NCBI RefSeq assembly: GCF_017874575.1
Contig: NZ_JAGGLU010000004.1
Coordinates: forward strand, 110,024 to 174,023
Origin: Lactobacillus colini
GTDB taxonomy: Bacteria; Bacillota; Bacilli; Lactobacillales; Lactobacillaceae
Length of the DNA: 64,000 nt
Direction of reading: 5' to 3'
In this document: positions 23,940 to 32,911 of the stretch, piece by piece
How positions within the stretch are numbered: position 1 is the first letter of the stretch
Layout of the letters: every line of letters begins with the position of its first letter
Position numbers and translations under genes: made by a program
Notes under the pieces: generated by a model
What the model was told of the DNA's origin: nothing
The model's input: the letters and a program-made list of their open reading frames with translations, nothing else
The model's database searches: none

Positions 23940-24569
23940 TTATTTAGTGCCAAATAGGCGATCACCGGCATCTCCCAAGCCTGGGTAAATGTAACCGTTT
24001 GCCATTAATTTTTCATCTTCAGCAGCAGCATAGATATCTACATCAGGATTAGCTTCTTGAACAGCCTTAACACCTTCAGGTGCTGCAACTAAAACAGCTA
24101 ATCGAATATTCTTAGCGCCACGCTTTTTAAGAGCTTCGATAGCCATATTAGCAGAACCACCGGTAGCAAGCATCGGATCAACGACTATACATTCACGTTC
24201 TTCAATGTCAGGTGGCATCTTGAAGAAATATTCATGTGGTTTCAATGTTTCTTCATCACGATACATACCAATGTGTCCAACCTTAGCAGATGGAATCATT
24301 TGTAAAACGCCATCTACCATACCAAGACCAGCACGTAAAATTGGAACGATAACTAACTTTTTACCAGCTAGCTCCTTTTGTGTTGATTTACCAATAGGTG
24401 TTTCAATCTCCACGTTCTTCAATGGTAAATCACGTGTCATTTCATAAACCATTAAGCCACCAATTTCACCAACAATTTGTCTAAATTCGTTAGTACCAGT
24501 GTCTTTTTTACGAATGATCGTTAACTTATGTTGGATCAACGGGTGATTCAAAACAGTAAACTTTCCCAT
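23940..24569 (-). CDS. upp: Uracil phosphoribosyltransferase
   Basis: 209 residues, full length. The PRPP-binding signature [12 protein letters not shown] and the uracil-binding C-terminal motif [17 protein letters not shown] are present. It converts uracil and PRPP to UMP in pyrimidine salvage. It lies directly upstream of the atp promoter on the same strand, a position it also has in other Firmicutes. Confidence 0.97.
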   Translation of the reverse strand: MGKFTVLNHPLIQHKLTIIRKKDTGTNEFRQIVGEIGGLMVYEMTRDLPLKNVEIETPIGKSTQKELAGKKLVIVPILRAGLGMVDGVLQMIPSAKVGHIGMYRDEETLKPHEYFFKMPPDIEERECIVVDPMLATGGSANMAIEALKKRGAKNIRLAVLVAAPEGVKAVQEANPDVDIYAAAEDEKLMANGYIYPGLGDAGDRLFGTK

Positions 24570-24655
24570 AATGGCCTCCTATTTTTTAAATAATACTTCG
24601 TTGACTATTTTAGCAGAGTTTTTGTGTAATGTTGCGATAAAATATGTTTTCGCAT

Positions 24656-24690
24656 TAAAAAAAGCGAGTTTTTTTAATGCTCGCTTTTAA
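24656..24690 (-). terminator. Terminator of the prfA-prmC-tsaC operon
   Basis: Stem AAAGCGAG/CTCGCTTT with a loop of about 12 bases and a T run in the minus-strand direction. Confidence 0.85.
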
Positions 24691-24696
24691 TTAAGA

Positions 24697-25695
24697 TTAT
24701 TTAGCTAAAAAATGATGTCCAGCTGCCGACTTATTAAGTCGATTCATATAAGCTGCACTAATATTCCCCTTGCTAAAACCCTGGACATAAATTTCATGAA
24801 TGTGATTTTCATTATCAAAAAATCTCAATGCACCAAAAAGGTTATGGGCAGCTTCATCAATTGAATCTCCCAAATTAAATTTATTATCACTATTGATTTT
24901 AGCTAGCACTGGATTAAGGGCAGCTACACCAATATTAGGACCTTGTGGAATCTTTTGAAAGTCTTCTTCCTTATCAACAATATAAACTGGGGCACTTGGC
25001 GCATAATGGCGGTATTTCATTCCTGGAGCCTTGGGTATACCTTTGGTTTGGGTTGTCCCTTTATTCATCAAAACTTCTTGGCCTAAAACTTGCGCAATTT
25101 CTTGGGGAGTTATCTCACCCGGACGCAAAACTATCGGCTGATCAACTGATAAGTCAACAATGGTTGACTCCAATCCAATCTCGGTTGGACCATTGTCAAT
25201 AATCCCTGCAATTTTACCATTTAAATCATGATACACGTGCTGGGCGGTAGTAGGGCTTGGCTTAGTAGAAGTATTGGCAGATGGGCCAACAATTGGATCT
25301 CCTAATTTAGAAATTAGTTCATGTGTTAATTCATCATTAGGACACCTAAAGGCTGCCGTAGGAAGTCCTCCTGTAACTGCAGTTGGTAGAGAATCTTTTT
25401 TGACAAATAAGATAATCGTTAATGGACCAGGCCAAAAGTGTTTAATCAACTTTTTAGCTTTTTCTGGTACTTGGTCAACGAAGCGCGACATCATCTTTTC
25501 ATCAGATACAGTTACAATCAGCGGATTGTCACTTGGACGCCCTTTAGCTTCATAAACACCTTTTACAGCTTTTTCATTTGTGGCTAAAGCACCTAGGCCA
25601 TACACAGTTTCTGTTGGGAAAGCAACTAGTTTTCCTGCTTTTAAAAGAGTAACTGCTTCTGGAATTTCTTCTTTTTTAAAAATTTTAGTTTCCAT
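24697..25695 (-). CDS. ywlC: L-threonylcarbamoyladenylate synthase (Sua5/YwlC type)
   Basis: 332 residues. The N-terminal YrdC/Sua5 domain (FPTETVYGLGALATNEKAV; GRPSDNPLIV) makes threonylcarbamoyl-AMP for the t6A37 modification of tRNAs that read ANN codons. The C-terminal Sua5 domain (about 215-332) distinguishes it from short TsaC. The ATG at 25693-25695 overlaps the prmC stop by one base (TAATG); an upstream in-frame GTG would only add four codons. It is the last gene of the prfA-prmC-ywlC operon. Confidence 0.94.
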   Translation of the reverse strand: METKIFKKEEIPEAVTLLKAGKLVAFPTETVYGLGALATNEKAVKGVYEAKGRPSDNPLIVTVSDEKMMSRFVDQVPEKAKKLIKHFWPGPLTIILFVKKDSLPTAVTGGLPTAAFRCPNDELTHELISKLGDPIVGPSANTSTKPSPTTAQHVYHDLNGKIAGIIDNGPTEIGLESTIVDLSVDQPIVLRPGEITPQEIAQVLGQEVLMNKGTTQTKGIPKAPGMKYRHYAPSAPVYIVDKEEDFQKIPQGPNIGVAALNPVLAKINSDNKFNLGDSIDEAAHNLFGALRFFDNENHIHEIYVQGFSKGNISAAYMNRLNKSAAGHHFLAK

Positions 25696-26537
25696 TACTT
25701 CTCCCACTTTCCATGTATCATACGAGGCTTACCAGCAATATCATCCCTAAACTCAATCTCAAAATCTGGCAACTCATTTGCGAATAGCTGCTGTAAAGCT
25801 GCTTTTTCACTAAAGCCAAATTCCATAAAGAATTGACCTTGAGAATTTAAGTGATCTCTAACTTGCTTGACAAACTTACGATAAAAGTCTAACCCATCTT
25901 CTCCACCATAAAGAGCTTCATCAGGCTCATTATTGATGACATTTTGATCCATTAATGACTTCTCACTAAGCTTAATGTAAGGCGGATTAGAAACAATTAA
26001 GTCAAACTTAGCCAAGCCTACTAATACATCAGCCTTTCTAGTAGTGACATCTAAATCATACTTCAAAAAGTTTTCTTCACTTATTAGCAAAGCCTTGTCA
26101 GTAATATCACTTGCATAAAGATTCAGATCTTTAATACCTCGCTTCTTAGCTTCACTAGCTAGGGCTGTCATAATTGCACCTGAACCAGTACCTAAATCTA
26201 AGACAGTATCACTATCTTTAATATTCTCTAAAGCCCACTGAACTAACTCTTCAGTTTCAAAGCGGGGAATCAATACACCCTTCTCTACTAAAATCTTATA
26301 ACCTAAAAACCAAGCATAGCCCAAAATATATTGTGGGGAATTACCCAGCAATAATTTTTTCATGTCTTTTTGAGCTTGTTTTTGCTGTTCAGGGGTTAAC
26401 TCATCCTTAAGATGCAGTTGAAATTGACTTGGAGTATAGCCTAGTCGCTCACCTAAAACATAATCTACATCTTCACTAAGAAGTTGAGGATCATCATTTA
26501 AAGTTTTCTTTTTGATTTCTTCTAGTGTTTTAGGCAT
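25695..26537 (-). CDS. prmC: Release factor glutamine N5-methyltransferase
   Basis: 280 residues. SAM-binding motif [12 protein letters not shown] and the NPPY motif ([10 protein letters not shown]) define PrmC/HemK, which methylates the glutamine of the GGQ motif in release factors. Its substrate gene prfA is directly upstream and overlaps it by eight bases. Length is normal. Confidence 0.96.
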   Translation of the reverse strand: MPKTLEEIKKKTLNDDPQLLSEDVDYVLGERLGYTPSQFQLHLKDELTPEQQKQAQKDMKKLLLGNSPQYILGYAWFLGYKILVEKGVLIPRFETEELVQWALENIKDSDTVLDLGTGSGAIMTALASEAKKRGIKDLNLYASDITDKALLISEENFLKYDLDVTTRKADVLVGLAKFDLIVSNPPYIKLSEKSLMDQNVINNEPDEALYGGEDGLDFYRKFVKQVRDHLNSQGQFFMEFGFSEKAALQQLFANELPDFEIEFRDDIAGKPRMIHGKWEK

Positions 26538-27618
26538 TTTCTTCAGCCATCTTCTCTAATTGTTGTGTTTGGTAGTAAAGAACCAGTGCATTGATAATTT
26601 CATCAAGTTCGCCATTCATGATTCGATCCAACTTATTCAAAGTCAAGCCAATGCGATGATCAGTAACACGATTTTGAGGGTAATTGTATGTTCTAATTCT
26701 CTCCGAACGGTCACCAGTACCGACAGCATTTTTACGGTTAGCATCATATTCAGCTTGGTTTTGGCTTTCATAGTAGTCATAAACACGTGACTTCAAGATC
26801 TGCATAGCCTTTTCACGGTTTTGTTGTTGTGATCTTTGGTCTTGCATTGCAACTACAATTCCAGTTGGCAAGTGTGTCATTCTAACAGCACTAGAAGTCT
26901 TATTGATGTGCTGACCACCAGCACCAGATGAACGATAAACATCAACACGAATATCCTTAGGGTCAATATCAATATCTACTTGTTCATATTCAGGCATAAC
27001 CGCTACTGTAGCCGTTGAAGTATGAACACGACCTTGCGATTCAGTTACAGGGATTCGTTGTACACGGTGAGCACCATTTTCATACTTTAATTTTGAATAA
27101 ACTTTATCACCAGTAATCATGATTGCAACGTGCTTATATCCACCAACTTCAGTTGGCTCTGAATCAATCATAGATACATTCCAACCTTGAGTTTCAGCGT
27201 ATTTTTGATACATTCTGAGTAAGTCGCCCGCAAATAAAGACGCTTCATCCCCACCAGCAGCACCGCGAATTTCCATAATGATGTCTTTATCGTCATTAGG
27301 ATCTTTAGGCAGCATCAAAATCTTAATATCTTCTTCAAGTTCAGCAACTTCTTTTTCTAATTCAGAATTCTCTTCTTTAGCCATCTCAACTAAATCGCTA
27401 TCTGATTCATTAGAAATGATATCTTTATTGTCACTGATTTCTTTTTGGTCAGCTTTATACTTGCGGTATTTTTGCACAACTTCACGCATATCAGCTTCTT
27501 CTTTAGAAATCTCCATATAGCGCTTAGTATCATTAATGACTTCAGGGTCAGCCATCATTTCCTGAAGTTCTTCATAATGAGCTACTAACCCTTCCAATCG
27601 AGCCATGACTTTATCCAT
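26530..27618 (-). CDS. prfA: Peptide chain release factor 1
   Basis: 362 residues. The GGQ loop ([12 protein letters not shown]), the codon-recognition region and a long N-terminal coiled-coil domain are present. RF1 reads UAA and UAG and triggers peptide release. It heads an operon with its own modifying enzyme prmC. Confidence 0.97.
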   Translation of the reverse strand: MDKVMARLEGLVAHYEELQEMMADPEVINDTKRYMEISKEEADMREVVQKYRKYKADQKEISDNKDIISNESDSDLVEMAKEENSELEKEVAELEEDIKILMLPKDPNDDKDIIMEIRGAAGGDEASLFAGDLLRMYQKYAETQGWNVSMIDSEPTEVGGYKHVAIMITGDKVYSKLKYENGAHRVQRIPVTESQGRVHTSTATVAVMPEYEQVDIDIDPKDIRVDVYRSSGAGGQHINKTSSAVRMTHLPTGIVVAMQDQRSQQQNREKAMQILKSRVYDYYESQNQAEYDANRKNAVGTGDRSERIRTYNYPQNRVTDHRIGLTLNKLDRIMNGELDEIINALVLYYQTQQLEKMAEENA

Positions 27619-27648
27619 CTATTAACTATTCCTTTCCTTATCTAGCTT

Positions 27649-28251
27649 TTAATTTCTTTCTTCACCTGGATGAAAATAATGAAAACGACAAACTGGATAA
27701 TATGATTCATCTCCACCAATCTGTACTTGTTTCCCCTCATACACTGGAGTTCCATCGCTAATTCTTAAATTCATTGTAGCCTTATGACCACAATAATGAC
27801 AAATAGTTTTCATTTCTTCTATCTTATCAGCAAAAATCAGCAGATTTTCACTACCTTCAAATAAATGATTTTGAAAATCATTCTTTAATCCAAATGTCAT
27901 TACCGGTATTTTTAATTCATCTACAATTTTAGCGCATTCTAGCACGTGATGTCTTTTTAAAAATTGAGCTTCATCAATTAAAACACATGCTATCTTACCA
28001 TCACCAGCAGCAATATCTTTTTGGTTAGCATTTTTAACATAATCAAAAAGATTCAGATCGTCTTCAATTGGAGTAGCCTTGCGGTGTAATCCGATTCTAG
28101 AAGCAACAGTTCCGACACCGCTGCGGTTATCTAAGCCACTAGTCATCAGGACAATCTTTCTTCCTTGAGCTTCATAATTATGAGCCACCTTAAGAATTTC
28201 AATCGTCTTGCCGCTACTCATTGCACCATATCTAAAAAACAATTGAGCCAT
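27649..28251 (-). CDS. tdk: Thymidine kinase
   Basis: 200 residues, TK1 family. P-loop [18 protein letters not shown] Walker B-like motif, and a structural zinc site (CHYCGHKA and a later CRFHYF). It phosphorylates thymidine in salvage. It lies just upstream of prfA, a frequent arrangement in Firmicutes. Confidence 0.96.
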   Translation of the reverse strand: MAQLFFRYGAMSSGKTIEILKVAHNYEAQGRKIVLMTSGLDNRSGVGTVASRIGLHRKATPIEDDLNLFDYVKNANQKDIAAGDGKIACVLIDEAQFLKRHHVLECAKIVDELKIPVMTFGLKNDFQNHLFEGSENLLIFADKIEEMKTICHYCGHKATMNLRISDGTPVYEGKQVQIGGDESYYPVCRFHYFHPGEERN

Positions 28252-28391
28252 ATTTATTTCCCCTTCTTTTCAAAATTCCTGCTTAATAAGTATAGTAGAA
28301 AATATAATTTTATGCATAGAAAATAGAAAAAAGTCGTTTTATCTTAATCTATATGCTATAGTTAAAACTAGTTTTAAAGTGAGGGATGAAA

Positions 28392-29744
28392 ATGAGTTTT
28401 AAATCAAGTATTGCCACTATTGGTGGTAAGTCTTCATATTGGTTCTTACATAACGTGTTAAAAGGTGGGACAAGTTTTCCGGGTAAATTTGCCATGAAAA
28501 TTGATCCTCAAGTTTTAAATTCTCTATCTAAAGGCTACGAAACTATTATTGTTACTGGTACTAATGGTAAGACTATGACTACCGCTTTAATTGTTGAAGC
28601 CTTAAAGAAAAAATATGGTGATATTCTAACTAATCCATCTGGAAGCAATATGCAACAAGGAATTGTAACAGCCTTTTTAGCACATAAAAATAAAAAAGCT
28701 AAAAAGAAAATTGCTGTCCTAGAAGTTGATGAAGCTAATGTCAAGATGGTTACTAAATTACTCCATCCAAAATACTTTGTCTTAACGAATATTTTTAGAG
28801 ATCAAATGGATCGTTATGGCGAAATATACACCACTTACGAAAAAATTATTAATGGTATTAAACTAGCACCAGATGCTACTATTATTGCAAACGGTGACGC
28901 CAGCATCTTCTCATCAGTTGACTTACCTAATAAAAAGATTTTTTATGGCTTTAACTTATCTAATGATAAGGCAAAAAATGACTTCAAAGCTCCAGTTAAT
29001 ACCGATGGCGTATTGTGTCCTAAATGTGATCATATTCTGCACTATCATGAAAGAATTTATGCAAACTTAGGAGACTTCTTCTGTACCAACTGTGGCTACC
29101 ACAGGCCACACTTAGACTACACTGTAAATAAAATTATTGAACAAACTCCCAATAGCTTAAAGTTCCAAATGGGTAATAAAGAATATTCAATTGGTATTGG
29201 TGGAACCTATAATATCTACAACGCCCTAGCAGCTTATACAGTTGCACGTGAATTGGGATTAAGCGAAGATGAGGTTGCACAAAGTTTTGAAAAAAATAAG
29301 CGTATTTTTGGGCGCCAAGAGTTAATTAACTATTCTGGTAAAGAAATAGACTTAATCTTAGTTAAGAATCCAGTTGGCTTAGATGAAGTGTTGCACATGC
29401 TTAATACTGAAAAGGATAGTTATTCATTAGTAACACTCTTAAATGCTAACCATGCTGATGGAATTGACACTTCCTGGATCTGGGATGCAGACTACGAGGG
29501 ACTTAATAAAGCTAAAATTCAAAAAATCTTAGTTGGTGGTCAGCGTTGGCACGATATGGGATTCAGATTGGAAGTAGCAGGATTCAATCCGGCAATGATG
29601 ACCACAGTTACTGACAATGAATCTTTACTTGATGAAATTAGTAAATTGCCAACTAAGAAGGTATATATATTATCAACTTATACCGCTATGTTAGCCCTTC
29701 GTAAAACAATGGCAGAGAAAAAAATTATCAAAGCTGGTATGTAA
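28392..29744 (+). CDS. murT: MurT-type Mur ligase (lipid II isoglutaminyl synthase subunit)
   Basis: 450 residues. The Mur ligase ATP site TGTNGKTMTT lies at about 57-66. A four-cysteine zinc ribbon (CPKCDHI...CTNCGYH) is inserted in the central domain, and a DUF1727-type C-terminal domain follows, which is the MurT signature. With the glutaminase GatD, MurT amidates the alpha-carboxyl of D-Glu in lipid II. I chose the ATG at 28392 because GAGGG lies six bases upstream; an ATG at 28386 abuts it. GatD is normally adjacent, but here a terminator follows at once and the next gene is on the other strand. Confidence 0.85.
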   Translation: MSFKSSIATIGGKSSYWFLHNVLKGGTSFPGKFAMKIDPQVLNSLSKGYETIIVTGTNGKTMTTALIVEALKKKYGDILTNPSGSNMQQGIVTAFLAHKNKKAKKKIAVLEVDEANVKMVTKLLHPKYFVLTNIFRDQMDRYGEIYTTYEKIINGIKLAPDATIIANGDASIFSSVDLPNKKIFYGFNLSNDKAKNDFKAPVNTDGVLCPKCDHILHYHERIYANLGDFFCTNCGYHRPHLDYTVNKIIEQTPNSLKFQMGNKEYSIGIGGTYNIYNALAAYTVARELGLSEDEVAQSFEKNKRIFGRQELINYSGKEIDLILVKNPVGLDEVLHMLNTEKDSYSLVTLLNANHADGIDTSWIWDADYEGLNKAKIQKILVGGQRWHDMGFRLEVAGFNPAMMTTVTDNESLLDEISKLPTKKVYILSTYTAMLALRKTMAEKKIIKAGM

Positions 29745-29746
29745 AA

Positions 29747-29772
29747 AGATGAGCGTACGCTCATCTTTTTTT
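29747..29772. terminator. Terminator after murT
   Basis: AAAGATGAGCG-TACGCTCATCTTTTTTT: a perfect inverted repeat that can serve both convergent genes. Confidence 0.9.
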
Positions 29773-29776
29773 GCTT

Positions 29777-30796
29777 TTAATGCTTATAGGTATTCTCTTG
29801 TAAGAATGTCGCAACAATTTTTTCTCTAATAGATAAGAATATTTCATTATGTCCACTAGGATGTATTCGATTAGTTAAAACAATCAATCCTGACTGATTA
29901 AGCCTGTCCAATAACATGAAAGTCCCAGTAAAACCCGTATGATATAAAATTGGGTGCTTATCAATTGGATCAAAACACAAATCCCATCCCCAAGAACGAG
30001 CATGAACTCTCTTAGGGGTGTGAATTGAATATAATTCAGTAATCGTATCTTGACTGATTGGTAAACTGTCATCCCTTAAACCTAAATATCCTTGCGCCAT
30101 CTTAATTAAGTCATTCATATTTGAGAACATCCCAGCTGATCCACAATCCTTGCCTAATGTGCGAGCTTTAGGATCATGTACGACTCCTTGCAATATCTTC
30201 CCGTTTACCAGCAGCGCTGTAGGCACACAATCACCTGCAACAGGGTTAAATGTCGTATTTTTTAGCTTAGCAGGATAAATAACCTGCTCTTTAATAACTT
30301 GTTGCACACTTTGATGATAAATTTTTTCTAAAACTAGTCCTAATAAAATAAAATTAGTATCAGCATACCTCATCCTAGTTTCAAATTCTTCAGTTACTGG
30401 TAAGTTAATAATTGCCTTTAACAATTCTGGAGCTGGTAATTGATCACGATTAGGTATCCAACCCTTAATTCCACTAGTATGAGTTAACAAGTGAAATAAC
30501 CTAACTCTCCTATCTTTAAAATCTGGAATAAAGTCATTTAAAGGCTCAGTAAAGTTTAACACTCCATCTTGATATAATTTCAAAAAAACATTGGTTGTCC
30601 CTAATACCTTAGTCAAACTAGCTAAGTCGTATAAAGAAAATGGATTAAGCTGTGTCTTATTCGGTATCAAACTAGCTAAACCAATTGTTGAATTAGTTAC
30701 TTGATCTTTTTTGATAAATGTATAATTAACTCCAGGCACAATGCGATCGCTGATCATTTGTTCAATTAAATGTTGCGTTTTAAAATAATCAATCAT
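29777..30796 (-). CDS. Beta-lactamase family serine hydrolase (class C-like)
   Basis: 339 residues. The serine motif SLTK (ASLTKV) and a tyrosine motif YADTN fit the class C beta-lactamase/penicillin-binding-like/esterase superfamily; the third motif may be HTGFTG. No signal peptide or membrane anchor is visible, so the protein is probably cytoplasmic and more likely an esterase or peptidase than a true beta-lactamase. The ATG at 30794-30796 has AGGAG upstream; a longer reading frame upstream lacks a ribosome site. Confidence 0.8.
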   Translation of the reverse strand: MIDYFKTQHLIEQMISDRIVPGVNYTFIKKDQVTNSTIGLASLIPNKTQLNPFSLYDLASLTKVLGTTNVFLKLYQDGVLNFTEPLNDFIPDFKDRRVRLFHLLTHTSGIKGWIPNRDQLPAPELLKAIINLPVTEEFETRMRYADTNFILLGLVLEKIYHQSVQQVIKEQVIYPAKLKNTTFNPVAGDCVPTALLVNGKILQGVVHDPKARTLGKDCGSAGMFSNMNDLIKMAQGYLGLRDDSLPISQDTITELYSIHTPKRVHARSWGWDLCFDPIDKHPILYHTGFTGTFMLLDRLNQSGLIVLTNRIHPSGHNEIFLSIREKIVATFLQENTYKH

Positions 30797-30857
30797 AATT
30801 ATTCTCCTATATGTTAATCTTACCTGATTCAAACTTAAGAAAAAAGTTTTTTAGTAC

Positions 30858-30886
30858 TTGACATTTTGTTCCAGATAACTTATATT
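30858..30886 (+). promoter_or_regulatory. Promoter of the tRNA pair
   Basis: Perfect TTGACA, 17-base spacer, TATATT; the transcript begins a few bases before tRNA-Glu. Confidence 0.85.
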
Positions 30887-30901
30887 TAATTATGTTGATT
30901 T

Positions 30902-30973
30902 TGCCCGTTGGTCAAATGGTTAAGACGCCACCCTCTCAAGGTGGAGTTACGAGTTCAATTCTCGTACGGGTGA
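30902..30973 (+). tRNA. tRNA-Glu(CTC)
   Basis: A full cloverleaf can be drawn. The anticodon stem CCACC/GGTGG encloses the loop CTCTCAA, with anticodon CTC reading GAG. The T stem is ACGAG/CTCGT with loop TTCAATT. The acceptor strands are TGCCCGT and ACGGGTG, giving U1.G72 and G2.U71 pairs at the end, whereas tRNA-Glu normally has G1-C72. CCA is not encoded. The discriminator base is A. It is six bases from tRNA-Gln and shares its promoter. Confidence 0.85.
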
Positions 30974-30978
30974 TTTAC

Positions 30979-31051
30979 TGAGATATAGCCAAATTGGTAA
31001 GGCACAGGATTCTGGTTCCTGGATGTTTCGGTTCGAGCCCGAATATCTCAA
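30979..31051 (+). tRNA. tRNA-Gln(CTG)
   Basis: Perfect acceptor stem TGAGATA/TATCTCA, anticodon stem CAGGA/TCCTG around TTCTGGT (anticodon CTG, reads CAG), T stem TTCGG/CCGAA with TTCGAGC. It has the U1-A72 pair typical of bacterial tRNA-Gln. CCA is not encoded. Second gene of a two-tRNA transcript. Confidence 0.92.
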
Positions 31052-31060
31052 TTTTCTAGT

Positions 31061-31108
31061 AAGTCTTTAATTTCAAGTGGTTATAAATCTTGAGATTAAA
31101 GGCTTTTT
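31061..31108 (+). terminator. Terminator after tRNA-Gln
   Basis: Imperfect long stem AAGTCTTTAATTTCAAG / CTTGAGATTAAAGGCTT followed by T runs. It closely resembles the tmRNA terminator at 45982-46029. Confidence 0.8.
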
Positions 31109-31370
31109 GTTTTTTTCGACTTTTTCAAATTATTTGAAAATTCAAAAATAAGAGGTAATTTAAAGAGGTAACCTCTTTTAAGAGTTTAATTAAGCAAAAT
31201 CGTTTTAAATTGGTATACATTAGTTAATTAAAACAAGTAACAGTTAGTAATTAGTTGTAAAACTAGTTGCTTTTTATTTTTTCGGATTTTCTGAAGATTG
31301 TAACAATTGTAGCGATATTTGTAGCAACGAAAATTTAATAAAGCATATATGCGTTAATTTAAGTAAATAA
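31109..31370. other. Non-coding stretch, possible old attachment-site remnant
   Basis: No credible gene. It begins with TTTTTCAAATTATTTGAAAA, which also resembles the sequence after the tmRNA terminator. A nine-base motif TTGTARCRA occurs three times (31298-31306, 31307-31315, 31319-31327), resembling arm-type integrase sites. On the minus strand a short open stretch reads toward the tRNA and ends in SSENPKK-stop. Together these hint at a decayed integration site; see findings. Confidence 0.35.
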
Positions 31371-31423
31371 CTAAAGAATAGGATCAAAATTATATTTTTT
31401 TAAATCTTGACCCTATTCTTTAG
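31371..31423. terminator. Terminator after the MFS gene
   Basis: Long inverted repeat CTAAAGAATAGG...CCTATTCTTTAG with T-rich flanks, 30 bases from the stop of the convergent MFS gene. Confidence 0.8.
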
Positions 31424-31453
31424 CTATAGAAAGTTATTTTTTATTACCTCTAA

Positions 31454-32830
31454 TTATTCTAAATGTAACATTCTCCAATCGCATACTAAGATTAATATTC
31501 CCAAAATTGTAGTAAAACAGAATGCCCATTTACTACCTTGAGCGGTTAGAGCAGAGTAAGAGAGTCCACCTTCATTTTGAGAGATTGCAATAACAGCAGC
31601 TAAAATTGTCGTTCCCATCGATCCTGCTAGTTGCTGACTAGTCTGGCAAACAGCTGTTGCATCAGCATGTAGTCTACCTGATTGTATCTTCAAAGCCTCA
31701 GCCATGGTATTACTAAATGACATTCTGTGTCCTAATACTAGTAGTGAATAAACTACGACAATCATCAATATACTTAAATTTATTCCCCAAATAGCAAACA
31801 ATATGCAACTTACTATCATTAAACTTGCGCCAGTATAAAGAATAATTCTAGCTCCTATACGGTCATACAAACTACCAAAATATGGATTAAGCAAACCAGC
31901 GATAATACTTCCTGGTAATAATATTAAACCAGCAATTAATGATGATTGGTGATCTACAATTTGTGCATAATTTGGCAGAATAAAACTTGTCCCAATATTA
32001 ATAAATTGTAATAAAAAATAAGCTACCGCACCATAAATAAATGCTTTTTGTTTAAAAACTTCTAAGTTAAGCAATTGTTTATTAGACTTTTTTGATAAGC
32101 GGACAAATAATATTAAAAATATAGCTGCAATGAATAGCATCCCCCACAACCAGATATTTTTAATTCCCTTGCTAATCTGATTTAATCCTATTATTAAACT
32201 AACTAAGGCCAAGCTTAGCGTAATATAGCTTAACCAAGCAAAACCTAGCTTCTTGGTATTATGATATCTTTGAACATTAAATAAGCCGAATAAAAATATA
32301 CCTAGTGCAAGAACACTTACTATAATAAAAATCCATTTCCAATTAAAAAAATAAGTTACTGTTCCACCAAATGTTGGTCCTAATGTAGGAGCCATAGCAA
32401 TTACTAAGCCACCGATCCCCATATAAAGCCCCCATTTATCTCTAGGCATAATCTCAACAATTAGATTAAACATCAATGGGGTACATAATCCAGCACCAAA
32501 TGCAGAAATAAGTCTCCCAATTAACATAATCAAAAAATTCGTTGCAAAAGCAGAAACCAAACTTCCTACAATGAAACTAATACAAGCAAAAGAAAAAAGC
32601 TGTTTTGCACTAAAACGTTGATTTTGATAAGACGAACTAATCATGATAATCGCAATTATCAAAAGATATCCTGTCGTTGTCCATTGAATAGTATCTAAGC
32701 TTACTTTGAATTGATTCATTAAAGTCGGAAAAGTAACGTTTAGACTAGTTTCTGTTAAAATTCCTAAAAATGACATAAAAGCAACGGCTAATACTGCACA
32801 TATATTCTTTACATTTACTTTTTCTTGCAT
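31454..32830 (-). CDS. MFS drug-export-type transporter (DHA2, EmrB/LmrB-like)
   Basis: 458 residues with about 14 hydrophobic segments, typical of the DHA2 proton-antiporter group. The N-terminal TM1 region (TETSLNVTFPTLMNQF) and the motif-C-like AMAPTLGPTFGG in TM5 support an exporter. The substrate is unknown; lincosamide or other drug efflux is the usual family role. It is a single gene with AGGAG before the ATG and a strong downstream terminator. Confidence 0.85.
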   Translation of the reverse strand: MQEKVNVKNICAVLAVAFMSFLGILTETSLNVTFPTLMNQFKVSLDTIQWTTTGYLLIIAIIMISSSYQNQRFSAKQLFSFACISFIVGSLVSAFATNFLIMLIGRLISAFGAGLCTPLMFNLIVEIMPRDKWGLYMGIGGLVIAMAPTLGPTFGGTVTYFFNWKWIFIIVSVLALGIFLFGLFNVQRYHNTKKLGFAWLSYITLSLALVSLIIGLNQISKGIKNIWLWGMLFIAAIFLILFVRLSKKSNKQLLNLEVFKQKAFIYGAVAYFLLQFINIGTSFILPNYAQIVDHQSSLIAGLILLPGSIIAGLLNPYFGSLYDRIGARIILYTGASLMIVSCILFAIWGINLSILMIVVVYSLLVLGHRMSFSNTMAEALKIQSGRLHADATAVCQTSQQLAGSMGTTILAAVIAISQNEGGLSYSALTAQGSKWAFCFTTILGILILVCDWRMLHLE

Positions 32831-32845
32831 AGAAACTCCTCTTTA

Positions 32846-32882
32846 AAGCGCAAAAAGAGCAGAGATTAAGACCTCCACTCTT
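32846..32882 (-). terminator. Terminator after pgi
   Basis: Stem AGAGTGGAG/CTCTGCTCT (two wobble pairs) followed by a T run in the minus-strand direction. Confidence 0.7.
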
Positions 32883-32911
32883 TTCAAAAAATATTTAATT
32901 AATTTTAGTTA

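Noticed and set aside
29777..30796. True beta-lactamase (antibiotic resistance)
   Set aside because: No signal peptide and incomplete class C motifs; a cytoplasmic esterase or peptidase-like hydrolase is more likely.
31060..31450. Integrase gene fragment next to tRNA-Gln
   Set aside because: Only a short open stretch is present, without any recognisable integrase catalytic motif; kept only as a possible attachment-site scar.
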